A stretch of DNA of 64,000 bases from Natronospira proteinivora. GTDB lineage: Bacteria; Pseudomonadota; Gammaproteobacteria; Natronospirales; Natronospiraceae. The notes beneath the pieces are model-generated. The model ran no database searches. It was not told the DNA's origin and worked only from the letters and a program-made list of their open reading frames with translations. The stretch is taken from NCBI RefSeq assembly GCF_024170465.1, contig NZ_JALJYF010000001.1, positions 992,001-1,056,000 of the forward strand, written 5' to 3'. This document shows, piece after piece, positions 1 to 9,962 of this stretch. A program made the position numbers and the translations under genes. How positions within the stretch are numbered: position 1 is the first letter of the stretch; each line of letters begins with the position of its first letter.

Positions 1-656
1 TTGTACTTCTCGGCGGTTCGGGCTTGGCGGTCCAGGTGGTTGAGCTGTTTTTCCACCTCTTCGCGCAGATCGCTCAGCCGCTCCAGATTTTCCCGGGTAT
101 GACGGATACGGTTCTCGGTTTCCCGACGCCGCTCCTTGTATTTGGAAATCCCGGCTGCCTCTTCCAGGAAAACCCGCAATTCTTCGGGCTTGGCCTCGAT
201 CAGGCGGCTGATCATGCCCTGCTCGATGATGGCATAACTGCGCGGCCCCAGGCCGGTCCCCAGGAAGATGTCCTGAATATCCCGGCGACGGCAGCGAGCG
301 CCATTCAGGTAGTAACTGGAAGTACCGTCACGAGCCACTTGGCGACGCACGGAAATTTCATTGTAGCCAGCATACTGCCCGCCAACGGATCCATCGGAAT
401 TATCAAAGACCAGCTCAATGGAGGCCGTGCTCACCGGCTTGCGGCTGCTGGAGCCATTGAAAATCACATCCGCCATGGAATCGCCCCGCAGGTGCTTGGC
501 AGAGCTTTCCCCCATAACCCAGCGGACCGCATCGATGACATTGGATTTCCCGCAGCCATTGGGACCGATAATCCCGGTCATGGCGGTGGGAAAGCTGATG
601 GTGGTCGGATCCACAAAGGACTTGAAGCCAGCCAGTTTGATCTTGCTCAGTCGCAT
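1..656 (-). CDS. smc: Chromosome partition protein SMC, N-terminal part (cut by window edge)
   Basis: This is the first 218 residues of an SMC ATPase, which folds and segregates the chromosome. The reading frame opens at ATG 656-654 with [19 protein letters not shown], a typical SMC start. A Walker A loop (GPNGCGKSN) follows near residue 32. The head domain continues through a Q-loop region ([15 protein letters not shown]) and then enters the coiled coil ([12 protein letters not shown]) before the window ends. The rest of the coiled coil, the hinge and the Walker B half lie outside the window. A different frame opening at 660 is a shadow. The gene is divergent from queF across 185 bp. SMC rather than RecN or MukB is clear from the N-terminal motif. 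Confidence 0.95.
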   Translation of the reverse strand, partial: MRLSKIKLAGFKSFVDPTTISFPTAMTGIIGPNGCGKSNVIDAVRWVMGESSAKHLRGDSMADVIFNGSSSRKPVSTASIELVFDNSDGSVGGQYAGYNEISVRRQVARDGTSSYYLNGARCRRRDIQDIFLGTGLGPRSYAIIEQGMISRLIEAKPEELRVFLEEAAGISKYKERRRETENRIRHTRENLERLSDLREEVEKQLNHLDRQARTAEKY

Positions 657-841
657 GCATGTTCCATTTTCATGTGGTGGGCCGGGAGGCCTCGCTGCCG
701 CCAGCGATTCCAGCCCCCAGGACTGACGGCCGGCGAGCGGCCGGAGACAATCCCGCCATTGTAATGTAATCCCAGCTTCGGTTTAATCCCGGTTTCACCG
801 CAACGCTCATTCGGCAACTGCCATTCATACCGAGGATGACC

Positions 842-1231
842 ATGATCGCGCAACCCAGCAAGAATCTGGAAACCTTTCCCAATCCCCGCCCTGGCCGGGA
901 TTTCACCATCCGCATGGAAATCCCCGAATTCACCTGCCTCTGTCCCAAGACCGGGCAACCGGATTTCGCTACCATCCACCTGGCCTATGTGCCGGATGCC
1001 CTCTGTGTGGAACTCAAGGCCCTGAAACTCTATATCTGGTCCTTCCGGGACGAGGGCGCCTTCCACGAGGATATTACCAATCGCATCCTGGATGACATTG
1101 TTGCCGCCATTCAGCCGAAATTTCTGCAGGTCACCGGTGAATTCAATGTGCGCGGCGGTATCTGGACCAATGTGATCGCCGAATACCGCCAGCCGGACTG
1201 GCAGGCACCGAGCCTGGTTGACTTGCCTTGA
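842..1231 (+). CDS. queF: NADPH-dependent 7-cyano-7-deazaguanine reductase (preQ1 synthase)
   Basis: QueF reduces the nitrile preQ0 to the amine preQ1 in queuosine biosynthesis for tRNA. The protein is 129 residues, the short single-domain YkvM type rather than the two-domain E. coli form. The catalytic stretch [13 protein letters not shown] carries the expected nucleophilic Cys (residue 34) and proton-donating Asp (residue 41), seven residues apart as in Bacillus QueF. I chose the second ATG (842) because a GAGG at 832-835 sits six bases upstream of it. The ATG at 836 would leave no space to that site. It stands alone between divergent smc and downstream dksA. Confidence 0.95.
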   Translation: MIAQPSKNLETFPNPRPGRDFTIRMEIPEFTCLCPKTGQPDFATIHLAYVPDALCVELKALKLYIWSFRDEGAFHEDITNRILDDIVAAIQPKFLQVTGEFNVRGGIWTNVIAEYRQPDWQAPSLVDLP

Positions 1232-1296
1232 AGCCTACGGCAATTAGTCGGGACAAGGGCAATACGCATCGCTTAAGCGGTAAGTTTTGCATCAGC

Positions 1297-1325
1297 TTGC
1301 GCCCACTGAGTCCTTTCTGTATAAC
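1297..1325 (+). promoter_or_regulatory. Predicted sigma-70 promoter for dksA
   Basis: A -35 box TTGCGC (1297-1302) and a -10 box TATAAC (1320-1325) are separated by 17 bp, about 80 bp ahead of dksA. The spacing is ideal and the -10 is close to consensus. This is a prediction from sequence only. Confidence 0.5.
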
Positions 1326-1405
1326 CTGCCTCTGATCAGCATCCACGACTCTAGCCGTGGAGCAACGCCAAAGGCAGTAACCCACGGGAGATAGGGGGAA
1401 GGGCC

Positions 1406-1987
1406 ATGGCCAAGAAGAAGCAGAGCAAGAAGACCACCAAAACCCGGAAGAAGGCCGCGAAGAAGACCGTGACCAAAAAAACTGCGAGCAAGAAGACCGC
1501 TGCCAAGAAGGCCAGCAAGAAAAAGACTGCCGGCAAAAAGACCAGCAACAAAAAAGTCTCGGCAGGCACTGTGGCCACGGATGCGGGGATCAAGCCCTAT
1601 GAGCCTCGCAAGGGCGAGGAATACATGAACGAGGATCAGCGGGAGCATTTCCGACAGATCCTGATGGCCTGGAAACGGGACCTGATGGAAGAAGTGGACC
1701 GCACCGTCCACCACATGCAGGACGAGGCCGCCAACTTCCCGGATCCCAGCGACCGCGCCACCCAGGAATCCGAGTTCAGTCTGGAGCTGCGCGCCCGGGA
1801 CCGGGAACGGAAACTCATCAAGAAAATCGATGAATCTCTTCAGGCCCTGAAGGAAGACGATTACGGTTTTTGCCATTCCTGTGGCATTGAGATCGGCATC
1901 CGTCGATTGGAAGCCCGTCCCACGGCCACCTTGTGCATTGACTGCAAGACGCTGGATGAAATTCGCGAGAAGCAGATGATCGGTTAG
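1406..1987 (+). CDS. dksA: RNA polymerase-binding transcription factor DksA with long lysine-rich N-terminal tail
   Basis: DksA enters the RNA polymerase secondary channel and, with ppGpp, adjusts rRNA and amino-acid gene transcription. The core matches the family: a coiled-coil hairpin with tip aspartates D113 and D116 in DPSDRATQ, then a four-Cys zinc finger at C156, C159, C177 and C180 with the same spacing as E. coli (114, 117, 135, 138). The protein is 193 residues, about 42 longer than E. coli DksA. The extra N-terminus is a run of KKTA/KKAS-like motifs with 23 lysines in the first 50 residues, resembling histone H1-like bacterial tails. A purine-rich ribosome site (GGGGGAAGGG) precedes the ATG, so the tail is probably translated. 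It is followed by gluQ, as in E. coli. Confidence 0.95.
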   Translation: MAKKKQSKKTTKTRKKAAKKTVTKKTASKKTAAKKASKKKTAGKKTSNKKVSAGTVATDAGIKPYEPRKGEEYMNEDQREHFRQILMAWKRDLMEEVDRTVHHMQDEAANFPDPSDRATQESEFSLELRARDRERKLIKKIDESLQALKEDDYGFCHSCGIEIGIRRLEARPTATLCIDCKTLDEIREKQMIG

Positions 1988-1997
1988 TCAGGCCATC

Positions 1998-2026
1998 GCC
2001 CGGACCACGCATGAAACGGTCCGGGC
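1998..2026 (+). terminator. Hairpin after dksA, no U-tract
   Basis: Nine-base perfect arms (GCCCGGACC at 1998-2006 and GGTCCGGGC at 2018-2026) flank an 11-base loop just after the dksA stop. No T-run follows, so it is more likely an RNA 3'-end stabiliser or a weak terminator between dksA and gluQ than a full intrinsic terminator. Confidence 0.4.
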
Positions 2027-2068
2027 GGGGTCACTCGCTTACCGCTCCGGCCCAGGCCAAGCTGTCGC

Positions 2069-3013
2069 ATGAATAGCGCTGACCCCCACACCGATGAACG
2101 TCCCCATGTAGGTCGCTTCGCACCCTCGCCCACCGGCCCGCTGCACTTCGGCTCCCTGCTCGCCGCCACCGCCAGTTATCTCCAAGCCCACCGGGCCGGC
2201 GGCCAATGGCGTCTGCGCATCGAGGATATCGACCCGCCTCGGGAACAGCCCGGCGCCCGGGAAGCCATACCCGCTGTTTTGTCCCGCTTCGGTTTTGCAT
2301 GGGACGGGCCCATCCAGTACCAGTCGGATCACCTGCCCTGTTATCAAAAAGCCCTGGAACAACTGCTGGAATCGGGATGGGCCTATCCCTGCGCCTGTAC
2401 CCGTCGCGAGGTCCGGGAGGCAGGCCGGCAGGGGCCGGATGGGCCTATCTACCCCGGCACCTGCCGACAGGGACTGCCACCGGGGCGTCAAGGCCGTTCC
2501 ATCCGCCTATCCACCCAAGACAGCGAGGCGAGCTTCCAGGACAGCCTCCAGGGCCGAATCCAGCTTGATCTGGAGCGGGACATGGGCGATTTCGTCATTC
2601 GCCGTGCCGATGGTTTAATCGCCTATCACCTGGCCGCCGCGGTGGATGACGGCGACCCGGAGATTACCCATGTGGTGCGGGGCATCGACCTGCTCTACAG
2701 CACGCCGCGACAAATCTGGCTGATGCAATGCCTGGGCCTGACCCCGCCCCGCTATGCCCACATCCCCGTGGCGCTGAGCCTGGATGGCCAGAAACTCAGC
2801 AAACAAACCGGCGCCCAGGCCCTGGACCCGGAGCGGCCCTCACCATCGCTGCATCAGGCCCTGCAGGCCCTGGGACAAGCCATCCCGCCCGAGCTCCAGA
2901 CCGCTCCGCTGGACGAAATTTGGGACTGGGCGCATGCCAACTGGGACCCCGCGCCCCTCAAGGGGCGAAAAGAGATTGACTATCCGGTTTGGGAAAAGGG
3001 CTCAGTGCGCTAA
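2069..3013 (+). CDS. gluQ: Glutamyl-Q tRNA(Asp) synthetase
   Basis: GluQRS is a truncated glutamyl-tRNA synthetase paralogue that attaches glutamate to the queuosine base in the anticodon of tRNA(Asp). The protein has 314 residues, the expected size for a catalytic domain without the anticodon-binding part. Visible signatures are the HIGH-like [13 protein letters not shown] near residue 17, a zinc-binding set (CAC, then YPGTC) typical of this subgroup, and a KMSKS-like KLSKQ in the C-terminal half. It follows dksA directly, the usual gammaproteobacterial arrangement. QueF, an enzyme of queuosine synthesis, lies just upstream, so both ends of queuosine metabolism are close together here. Confidence 0.95.
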   Translation: MNSADPHTDERPHVGRFAPSPTGPLHFGSLLAATASYLQAHRAGGQWRLRIEDIDPPREQPGAREAIPAVLSRFGFAWDGPIQYQSDHLPCYQKALEQLLESGWAYPCACTRREVREAGRQGPDGPIYPGTCRQGLPPGRQGRSIRLSTQDSEASFQDSLQGRIQLDLERDMGDFVIRRADGLIAYHLAAAVDDGDPEITHVVRGIDLLYSTPRQIWLMQCLGLTPPRYAHIPVALSLDGQKLSKQTGAQALDPERPSPSLHQALQALGQAIPPELQTAPLDEIWDWAHANWDPAPLKGRKEIDYPVWEKGSVR

Positions 3014-3069
3014 GCTCAAACGTAGTACGGTATCGATTCCGCCCCTTCATTCAGGCAGACGGAGGTTCC

Positions 3070-5016
<1,947 letters not shown>

Positions 5017-5024
5017 AACTTGTA

Positions 5025-6017
5025 ATGATCACGGCCAGTCGATTTCGGCCCGCCTGGTGGGCCAGGAGCCGGCATGCGCAAACCATCTATCAGAACCTGC
5101 TGCGGCGCCGACCCCGCCCGAGCACCCGCTCAGAGCGACTGGAACTGCCGGATGGGGACTTTCTGGACTTGCACTGGGCCCAGGCTCAGGATGCGGCCGA
5201 ATCTCAAGGAGAGCGGCCCATTGTGCTTCTGCTCCATGGTCTGGAAGGCTCCATCCAATCCAAGTACGCTGTCGGCCAAATGCAGGCCCTATCCAAGGCG
5301 GGCCTGACCTCGGTGCTGGTCCATTTCCGCGGCTGCGGCGGCGAGCCCAATCGCCTGCGGCGGGGCTATCACTCCGGGGTCAGCGACGATGTGGCCCTAG
5401 TGGTTCGCCATATCCGAGCCCACTTCCCTGATTCACCCCTGGCTGCCGTGGGCTATAGCCTGGGGGGCAATGTCCTGCTCAAATGGCTGGGTGAAACCGG
5501 CGCCAACAATCCCCTGACAACGGCCGTGGCCGTATCCGTCCCCTTCCGGCTGGGGCATTGTGCCAAGGCCATCAACAAGGGGGTATCCAGACTCTACAAT
5601 CGCTTCCTGATGCGGCGCATGAAAGCCAGCTATGCCCGCAAGTTCCGGCAACGTTCGGATCCGCCCTTCCCCCTGGACGCCCTGGATGGTTTGAAAAGCT
5701 TTCATGATTTTGACAATGCCATCACTGCCCCCCTGCACGGATTCGACAACGCTTCGGACTACTACCAGCAAGCCAGCAGCATTCATTACCTCCCCAATAT
5801 CCGGGTCCCCACCCTGATCCTGCACGCCCTGGACGACCCCTTCATGACCCCGGACACGGCCCCCTCGGAGTCGGAAATCTCCGATCAGGTCCAACTGGAG
5901 CTTAGCCCCCGGGGCGGGCACGTGGGATTCGTGGCCGGCCGCTGGCCCTGGAAACCCCGCTGGTGGCTGGAAGAACGCATTACCGCCCACCTTATCGAGC
6001 AATTTCAGTCAGTGTGA
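5025..6017 (+). CDS. yheT: YheT-type alpha/beta hydrolase
   Basis: This is a 330-residue alpha/beta hydrolase of the YheT/UPF0017 family. A nucleophile elbow GYSLGG puts the catalytic serine at residue 145. Candidate acid residues are Asp270/271 in LHALDDPF, and the histidine is His299 in GGHVGF. The oxyanion region HGLEGS lies near residue 70, and a PAWWARSRHAQTI start is typical of the family. The natural substrate is unknown; members are annotated as esterases or lipases without firm physiology. The start lies eight bases after acs, implying one transcript. Confidence 0.88.
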   Translation: MITASRFRPAWWARSRHAQTIYQNLLRRRPRPSTRSERLELPDGDFLDLHWAQAQDAAESQGERPIVLLLHGLEGSIQSKYAVGQMQALSKAGLTSVLVHFRGCGGEPNRLRRGYHSGVSDDVALVVRHIRAHFPDSPLAAVGYSLGGNVLLKWLGETGANNPLTTAVAVSVPFRLGHCAKAINKGVSRLYNRFLMRRMKASYARKFRQRSDPPFPLDALDGLKSFHDFDNAITAPLHGFDNASDYYQQASSIHYLPNIRVPTLILHALDDPFMTPDTAPSESEISDQVQLELSPRGGHVGFVAGRWPWKPRWWLEERITAHLIEQFQSV

Positions 6018-6091
6018 AGTCGCTCCCACAATGGGGGGAGTCAAAGCGGTTCATCCATCACTCCTAAGGCCTGAAACACGATGCTGGCCCC

Positions 6092-6125
6092 TTGATAAAC
6101 ATACCGTCCATACGGTATGTTTATC
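6092..6125 (+). promoter_or_regulatory. Promoter overlapped by a perfect 14-bp inverted repeat (TetR-type operator)
   Basis: The arms GATAAACATACCGT (6094-6107) and ACGGTATGTTTATC (6112-6125) are perfect inverted repeats around a 4-bp spacer CCAT. A promoter can be read through it: TTGATA (6092-6097), an 18-bp spacer, and TATGTT (6116-6121). The site is 23 bp ahead of the exporter start, and a TetR-family gene lies downstream in the same orientation. TetR-family operators are commonly dyads of this size, so repression by promoter occlusion with autoregulation is the natural reading. The protein-site pairing is inferred, not shown. Confidence 0.75.
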
Positions 6126-6147
6126 ACAGAAATCACGGGGGTTCCAT

Positions 6148-6633
6148 ATGACTGAGTTGATGCTTTACTTAGGCGTATTCATTGGCTCCGCCACCCCGGC
6201 TTTTGAGGTATGGGTAGCCGTGCCCCTGGGCGTATTAGCCGGTCTACCGTGGTTAGCGGCTGCCCTGGTTGGATTCGTCGGAAACTTTATCACCTTACTG
6301 CCGGTGGTTTATGCAGGAGAGAAAATACGGTTTTGGCTTAACCGTTGGCGCAAGCAACCTTTAATGGAAGGTGCTGACGGTATCGATGCAAAAGCCTCTC
6401 GCAAGCAAAAGATATTGGATTGCTTCGGTATACCGGGCCTCGCTTTTCTTGGCCCCTTCTTGATTGGTGTTCACGCCGCTTCCGCTTTTGCGATCGCTTC
6501 AGGGGCAAGCAAGCGAGATGTGATCATCTGGTTTACGGTTTCCATCCTGATCTGCTCACTTTTCTTTGCCATTCTGGCTGAGATCGGAGCAGCAAGTTTT
6601 GTCGAGGGTCGCTCATTACCGTTCTCCACTTAG
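6148..6633 (+). CDS. Small multidrug-export family membrane protein (COG2426-like)
   Basis: A 161-residue, strongly hydrophobic protein with about four to five predicted membrane segments. It begins TELMLYLGVFIGSATPAFEVWVAVPLG and contains the family-like stretches VGNFITLLPVVY and FGIPGLAFLGPFLIGV. It resembles the putative small multidrug export proteins (PF06695), whose transport role is poorly tested. I use ATG 6148, preceded by GGGGG at a suitable distance; the frame is open back to 6031, but that would include the operator. It shares its direction, and probably its transcript, with the TetR gene 59 bp downstream. Codon use is AT-richer (TTA, ATA) than in its neighbours, suggesting later acquisition. 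Confidence 0.75.
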   Translation: MTELMLYLGVFIGSATPAFEVWVAVPLGVLAGLPWLAAALVGFVGNFITLLPVVYAGEKIRFWLNRWRKQPLMEGADGIDAKASRKQKILDCFGIPGLAFLGPFLIGVHAASAFAIASGASKRDVIIWFTVSILICSLFFAILAEIGAASFVEGRSLPFST

Positions 6634-6692
6634 AGCAATGTCCTCAATGCGCTGAAACCTGATGCCCAGTAAATAATATAGGTTACATACCA

Positions 6693-7241
6693 ATGGAATC
6701 ACAGCGTCGCAAAAAACAGCCGGACCTTGTGAGAAGACGCCTTATCGAAGCGGGGATTTCCATTGCTGTTGAACATGGCTTGGCTGCAGCAACCGTTCAA
6801 GCCGTATCTGATAAGGCCGGCGTCACAAAGGGCGGCTTTTTGCATCATTTCCCCAGCAAACGCGCGCTTATCACAGCCATAATCAAAGATCTCATTACCT
6901 CGGCTGAAAGGGAGATAAATGAACACATGGCCGAGGACCCAGATAAGTACGGCTCCTTTACCCGCGCATACATCGAATTCTCATTAAATTCTGCTTGGGA
7001 AGGCCTCTATGACAGACCGACGGCAATCGCAATACTCGCCATAAGTGATTCCGAGCTCCGCTCCATTTGGGCTGATTGGTACAACGAGATGCAAAGAAAA
7101 CATCGCCAAACAGACGGAGATGAGCATTTAGCAATCATTCGATTGACTGCCGATGGATTGTGGCTGGCGGCATTATCCGATTTGGATATTCCCAATCTTG
7201 CGAAAATTCGGGAAAGGCTGCTCGATCGGACGCGCAACTGA
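6693..7241 (+). CDS. TetR-family transcriptional regulator
   Basis: A 182-residue repressor-type protein. The N-terminal helix-turn-helix is clear: RRRLIEAGISIAVEHGL, then VQAVSDKAGVTKGGFLHHFPSKRALI at about residues 37-62, the standard TetR DNA-binding fold. The remaining 120 residues form the variable ligand-binding and dimer domain. It lies after the exporter gene and downstream of a perfect dyad that overlaps their shared promoter, so it probably represses itself and the exporter until an inducer binds. The inducer cannot be predicted. Base composition is AT-richer than the surrounding housekeeping genes. It is not convincingly a named regulator such as BetI or NemR. Confidence 0.85.
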   Translation: MESQRRKKQPDLVRRRLIEAGISIAVEHGLAAATVQAVSDKAGVTKGGFLHHFPSKRALITAIIKDLITSAEREINEHMAEDPDKYGSFTRAYIEFSLNSAWEGLYDRPTAIAILAISDSELRSIWADWYNEMQRKHRQTDGDEHLAIIRLTADGLWLAALSDLDIPNLAKIRERLLDRTRN

Positions 7242-7300
7242 TCGATTGCTGCCCACGTATCCAGCCCAATCGGTCCACAAAGGAATCGGTCAGACTAGCC

Positions 7301-7333
7301 AAAAAAAGCCGCCCCGGCGAACCGGGGCGGCTT
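7301..7333 (-). terminator. Intrinsic terminator of the rpsO-pnp unit
   Basis: Read on the minus strand, 12-base perfect arms (7322-7333 and 7306-7317) enclose a four-base loop and are followed by seven T (7307-7301). It starts 26 bases after the pnp stop. It also sits between pnp and the convergent TetR gene and could stop transcripts from both sides. Confidence 0.9.
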
Positions 7334-7359
7334 GATGGATCGATCCTTGGAAACAGGGA

Positions 7360-9453
7360 TCAGGCCGCGTCGACAGCCTTCATGCTCAGGCGAACCTTGC
7401 CGGAGCGATCCACTTCCAGAACCTTGACCTTCACCACATCACCTTCCTGAACCACGTCGCTCACTTTCTCGACGCGCTCATCGGCGAGCTGGGAGATGTG
7501 AACCAGGCCGTCCTTGCCGGGCAGGATGGTGACAAAGGCGCCGAAGTCCATGAGGCGGGCTACTTTGCCTTCGTAAATCTTGCCCACTTCCACATCGGCG
7601 GTGATGTCTTCGATCATCTTCTTGGCCGCTTCACCCGCGGCGCGATCCACCGAGGCAATCTTGATGAGGCCGTCATCATTGATATCCACATTAGCCCCGG
7701 TTTCCTCGGTGATGCTGCGGATGGTAGCGCCACCCTTGCCGATCACGTCCCGGATCTTGTCCGAGGCCACCTTCATGGTGAGAATTCGCGGCGCCCAGTC
7801 GGACATTTCCTCACGGGGCTTGTCGATGACCTTGTTCATCTCATCCAGGATGTGGAAACGTCCATCCTTGGCCTGGGCCAGGGCGTCTTCCATGATGGCG
7901 CGGTTAATGCCCTCGATCTTGATGTCCATCTGCAGGGCGGTGACACCGTCTTTCGTGCCGGCGACCTTGAAGTCCATGTCCCCCAGGTGATCTTCATCAC
8001 CCAGAATGTCGGTCAACACGGCATGATCGTCACCTTCCTTGATCAGGCCCATGGCCACACCGGCCACCGGGGCCTTGATGGGCACACCGGCGTCCATCAG
8101 GGACAGGCTGGTGCCGCACACCGTGGCCATGGAGGAGGAACCGTTGGATTCGGTGATCTCGGAGACCACGCGAATCACATAGGGGTATTCCTCCATGTCC
8201 GGCATCACGGCCTGCACGCCGCGCTTGGCCAGCTTGCCATGGCCGATTTCCCGGCGCTTGGGCCCGCCCATGAAACCGGTCTCGCCCACACAGTAAGGCG
8301 GGAAGTTGTAATGCAGCATGAAGGGTTGCTTGTGCTCCCCCTCAATGGCATCAATGATCTGGGCATCACGGCCGGTACCCAGGGTGGTGACCACCATGGC
8401 CTGGGTCTCGCCACGAGTGAACACGGCAGAGCCATGGGTCCGGGGCAAATCGCCCACAGTGACGTCGATGGGGCGAACCGTTTTGGTGTCACGGCCATCA
8501 ATACGCTTCTCACCCTTGAGAATACGGCCACGGACCAGCTCTTTTTCCAGCTTTCCCACCGCTGCCTTGACTTCGCCGGCGGACCAGCGAGGCGCTTCTT
8601 CCTCTTCCGGCACCAGGGCTTCAACCACCGATTTCCGGATTTCGCTCAGGCGATTGCTGCGCTCCTGCTTGTCCGCGATCTGATAGGCCGCTTCCACATC
8701 GGAAAGGGCCTTGTCACGCACCGTGGTATCCAGATCTGCGTCCGCTTCCGCCGGTTCCCACTCCCAGCGGGGATTACCGGCCTCCTCGGCCAGTTCCTTG
8801 ATGGCATTGATAGCGGTCTGCATCTGCTCATGGCCGTGGAGCACAGCACCCAGCATGGCCTCTTCCGGCAGTTCCTTGGCTTCGGATTCCACCATGAGGA
8901 CCGCGTTCTCGGTCCCGGCCACCACCAAATCCAACTGGGATTGTTCCAGTTCACTGGCACTGGGGTTGAGCAGGTACTCGCCATCCCGGTAACCAACGCG
9001 CGCCGCGCCGATGGGCCCGTTAAAGGGAATGCCAGACAGCATCAGCGCCGCAGAGGTGCCGAGCAGGGCCGGGATATCGGGGTCCACCTCCGGGTTCACC
9101 GAGATCACGGTGGCAATCACCTGGACCTCGTTCATGAACCCTTTGGGGAACAGGGGCCGAATGGGCCGGTCGATCAGGCGGCAGGTGAGGGTCTCCTTCT
9201 CGGAGGGACGACCTTCACGCTTGAAGAAGCCACCCGGGATACGCCCGGCTGCATAGGTGCGTTCCTGATAGTTGACGGTGAGGGGGAAGAAAGGCCGCCC
9301 CGGATCCGCCTCGCGCTGGCCCACCGCGGTGACCAGCACCACGGTTTCGTCCATGTTCACGAGCACGGCACCATCTGCCTGCCGAGCAATCCGCCCGGTC
9401 TCCAGGGTCACCGCATGACCCCCGTATTGGAATGTTTTGCTGACTGCTTTCAC
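7360..9453 (-). CDS. pnp: Polyribonucleotide nucleotidyltransferase (PNPase)
   Basis: PNPase degrades RNA 3' to 5' by phosphorolysis and works with RNase E in the degradosome. The protein has 697 residues: two RNase PH-like domains, with FTRGETQAM marking the second, joined by a helical linker. A KH domain ([16 protein letters not shown]) and a C-terminal S1 domain ([18 protein letters not shown]) follow. The tail ends soon after the S1 domain, making it slightly shorter than E. coli PNPase (711). The gene follows rpsO after only 25 bases, leaving little room for the RNase III-cleaved stem-loop that controls pnp in E. coli. An intrinsic terminator ends the unit. Confidence 0.98.
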   Translation of the reverse strand: MKAVSKTFQYGGHAVTLETGRIARQADGAVLVNMDETVVLVTAVGQREADPGRPFFPLTVNYQERTYAAGRIPGGFFKREGRPSEKETLTCRLIDRPIRPLFPKGFMNEVQVIATVISVNPEVDPDIPALLGTSAALMLSGIPFNGPIGAARVGYRDGEYLLNPSASELEQSQLDLVVAGTENAVLMVESEAKELPEEAMLGAVLHGHEQMQTAINAIKELAEEAGNPRWEWEPAEADADLDTTVRDKALSDVEAAYQIADKQERSNRLSEIRKSVVEALVPEEEEAPRWSAGEVKAAVGKLEKELVRGRILKGEKRIDGRDTKTVRPIDVTVGDLPRTHGSAVFTRGETQAMVVTTLGTGRDAQIIDAIEGEHKQPFMLHYNFPPYCVGETGFMGGPKRREIGHGKLAKRGVQAVMPDMEEYPYVIRVVSEITESNGSSSMATVCGTSLSLMDAGVPIKAPVAGVAMGLIKEGDDHAVLTDILGDEDHLGDMDFKVAGTKDGVTALQMDIKIEGINRAIMEDALAQAKDGRFHILDEMNKVIDKPREEMSDWAPRILTMKVASDKIRDVIGKGGATIRSITEETGANVDINDDGLIKIASVDRAAGEAAKKMIEDITADVEVGKIYEGKVARLMDFGAFVTILPGKDGLVHISQLADERVEKVSDVVQEGDVVKVKVLEVDRSGKVRLSMKAVDAA

Positions 9454-9478
9454 GATATTTTGACCTATTGCCAGTGGT

Positions 9479-9748
9479 TCAGCGACGCAGACCGAGTCGT
9501 TTGATCAGATCCTGATAACGGCTGCGATCCTTGCGCTTGAGATAATCCAGCAGCTTACGGCGCTGGTTGACCATCTTCAGCAGACCACGACGGGAATGAT
9601 GATCGTGCTTGTGCTCAGCGAAGTGGTCCGTCAATTCGGTAATTCGGGTGGTGAGAAGTGCCACCTGCACTTCCGGGGAACCGGTGTCGTTTTCTTCGCG
9701 GGCGTACTCGCGGATCACCGCTTCCTTCTTTTCTGCGTTGAGAGACAT
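9479..9748 (-). CDS. rpsO: 30S ribosomal protein S15
   Basis: An 89-residue S15, which binds the central domain of 16S rRNA early in 30S assembly. Typical segments are [36 protein letters not shown] and [12 protein letters not shown]. The ATG is preceded by a good AGGAG site. A 214-base space separates it from truB and contains a candidate promoter and a strongly structured leader, consistent with the autogenous translational control known for S15 in several bacteria. Confidence 0.98.
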   Translation of the reverse strand: MSLNAEKKEAVIREYAREENDTGSPEVQVALLTTRITELTDHFAEHKHDHHSRRGLLKMVNQRRKLLDYLKRKDRSRYQDLIKRLGLRR

Positions 9749-9772
9749 GACTCTGATTTTCTCCTAAAGTTA

Positions 9773-9877
9773 CTTTGCATCGTTGCAAAGGGTTTCTGAA
9801 TACCGGCCGGGCCTTTGCACGACCGAACTCACTACCCGGACCCCACAGTGAAGCCGACCAGCTTTCGCCTGTCGGCT
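9773..9877 (-). promoter_or_regulatory. Structured rpsO leader with mutually exclusive hairpins
   Basis: On the minus strand the leader first forms a hairpin with arms AGCCGAC (9877-9871) and GTCGGCT (9858-9852), capped by a GAAA loop. Next come three related segments: A, TGCAAAGG (9819-9812); B, CCTTTGCA (9791-9784); C, TGCAAAG (9779-9773). B can pair with A (8 bp) or with C (7 bp, four-base loop ACGA), but not with both. C lies just ahead of the AGGAG ribosome site. This is the layout expected of a translational switch, possibly sensing S15. The pairing is seen in sequence; the function is inferred. Confidence 0.55.
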
Positions 9878-9903
9878 ACCGTATGGGCCGTCCCAAGCCC
9901 CCT

Positions 9904-9933
9904 ATTGTACGCTTGCCGGGCTTTCGCCCACAA
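9904..9933 (-). promoter_or_regulatory. Candidate sigma-70 promoter for rpsO-pnp
   Basis: On the minus strand TTGTGG (9933-9928) and TACAAT (9909-9904) are 18 bp apart. The -10 is good and the -35 poor. It would give a leader of about 150 bases before rpsO, containing the alternative hairpins. Confidence 0.4.
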
Positions 9934-9962
9934 GCAAGAGGCCCCAGTGGGCCAAAAGCCCG

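Noticed and set aside
6672-6692. Second TetR operator before the TetR gene
   Set aside because: Only a half-site ACATACC is present, with no matching second arm.
7498-9504. Long plus-strand open frame (668 codons) opposite pnp
   Set aside because: It is the antisense shadow of pnp, rich in His and Gly with no family signature, caused by high GC codon bias.
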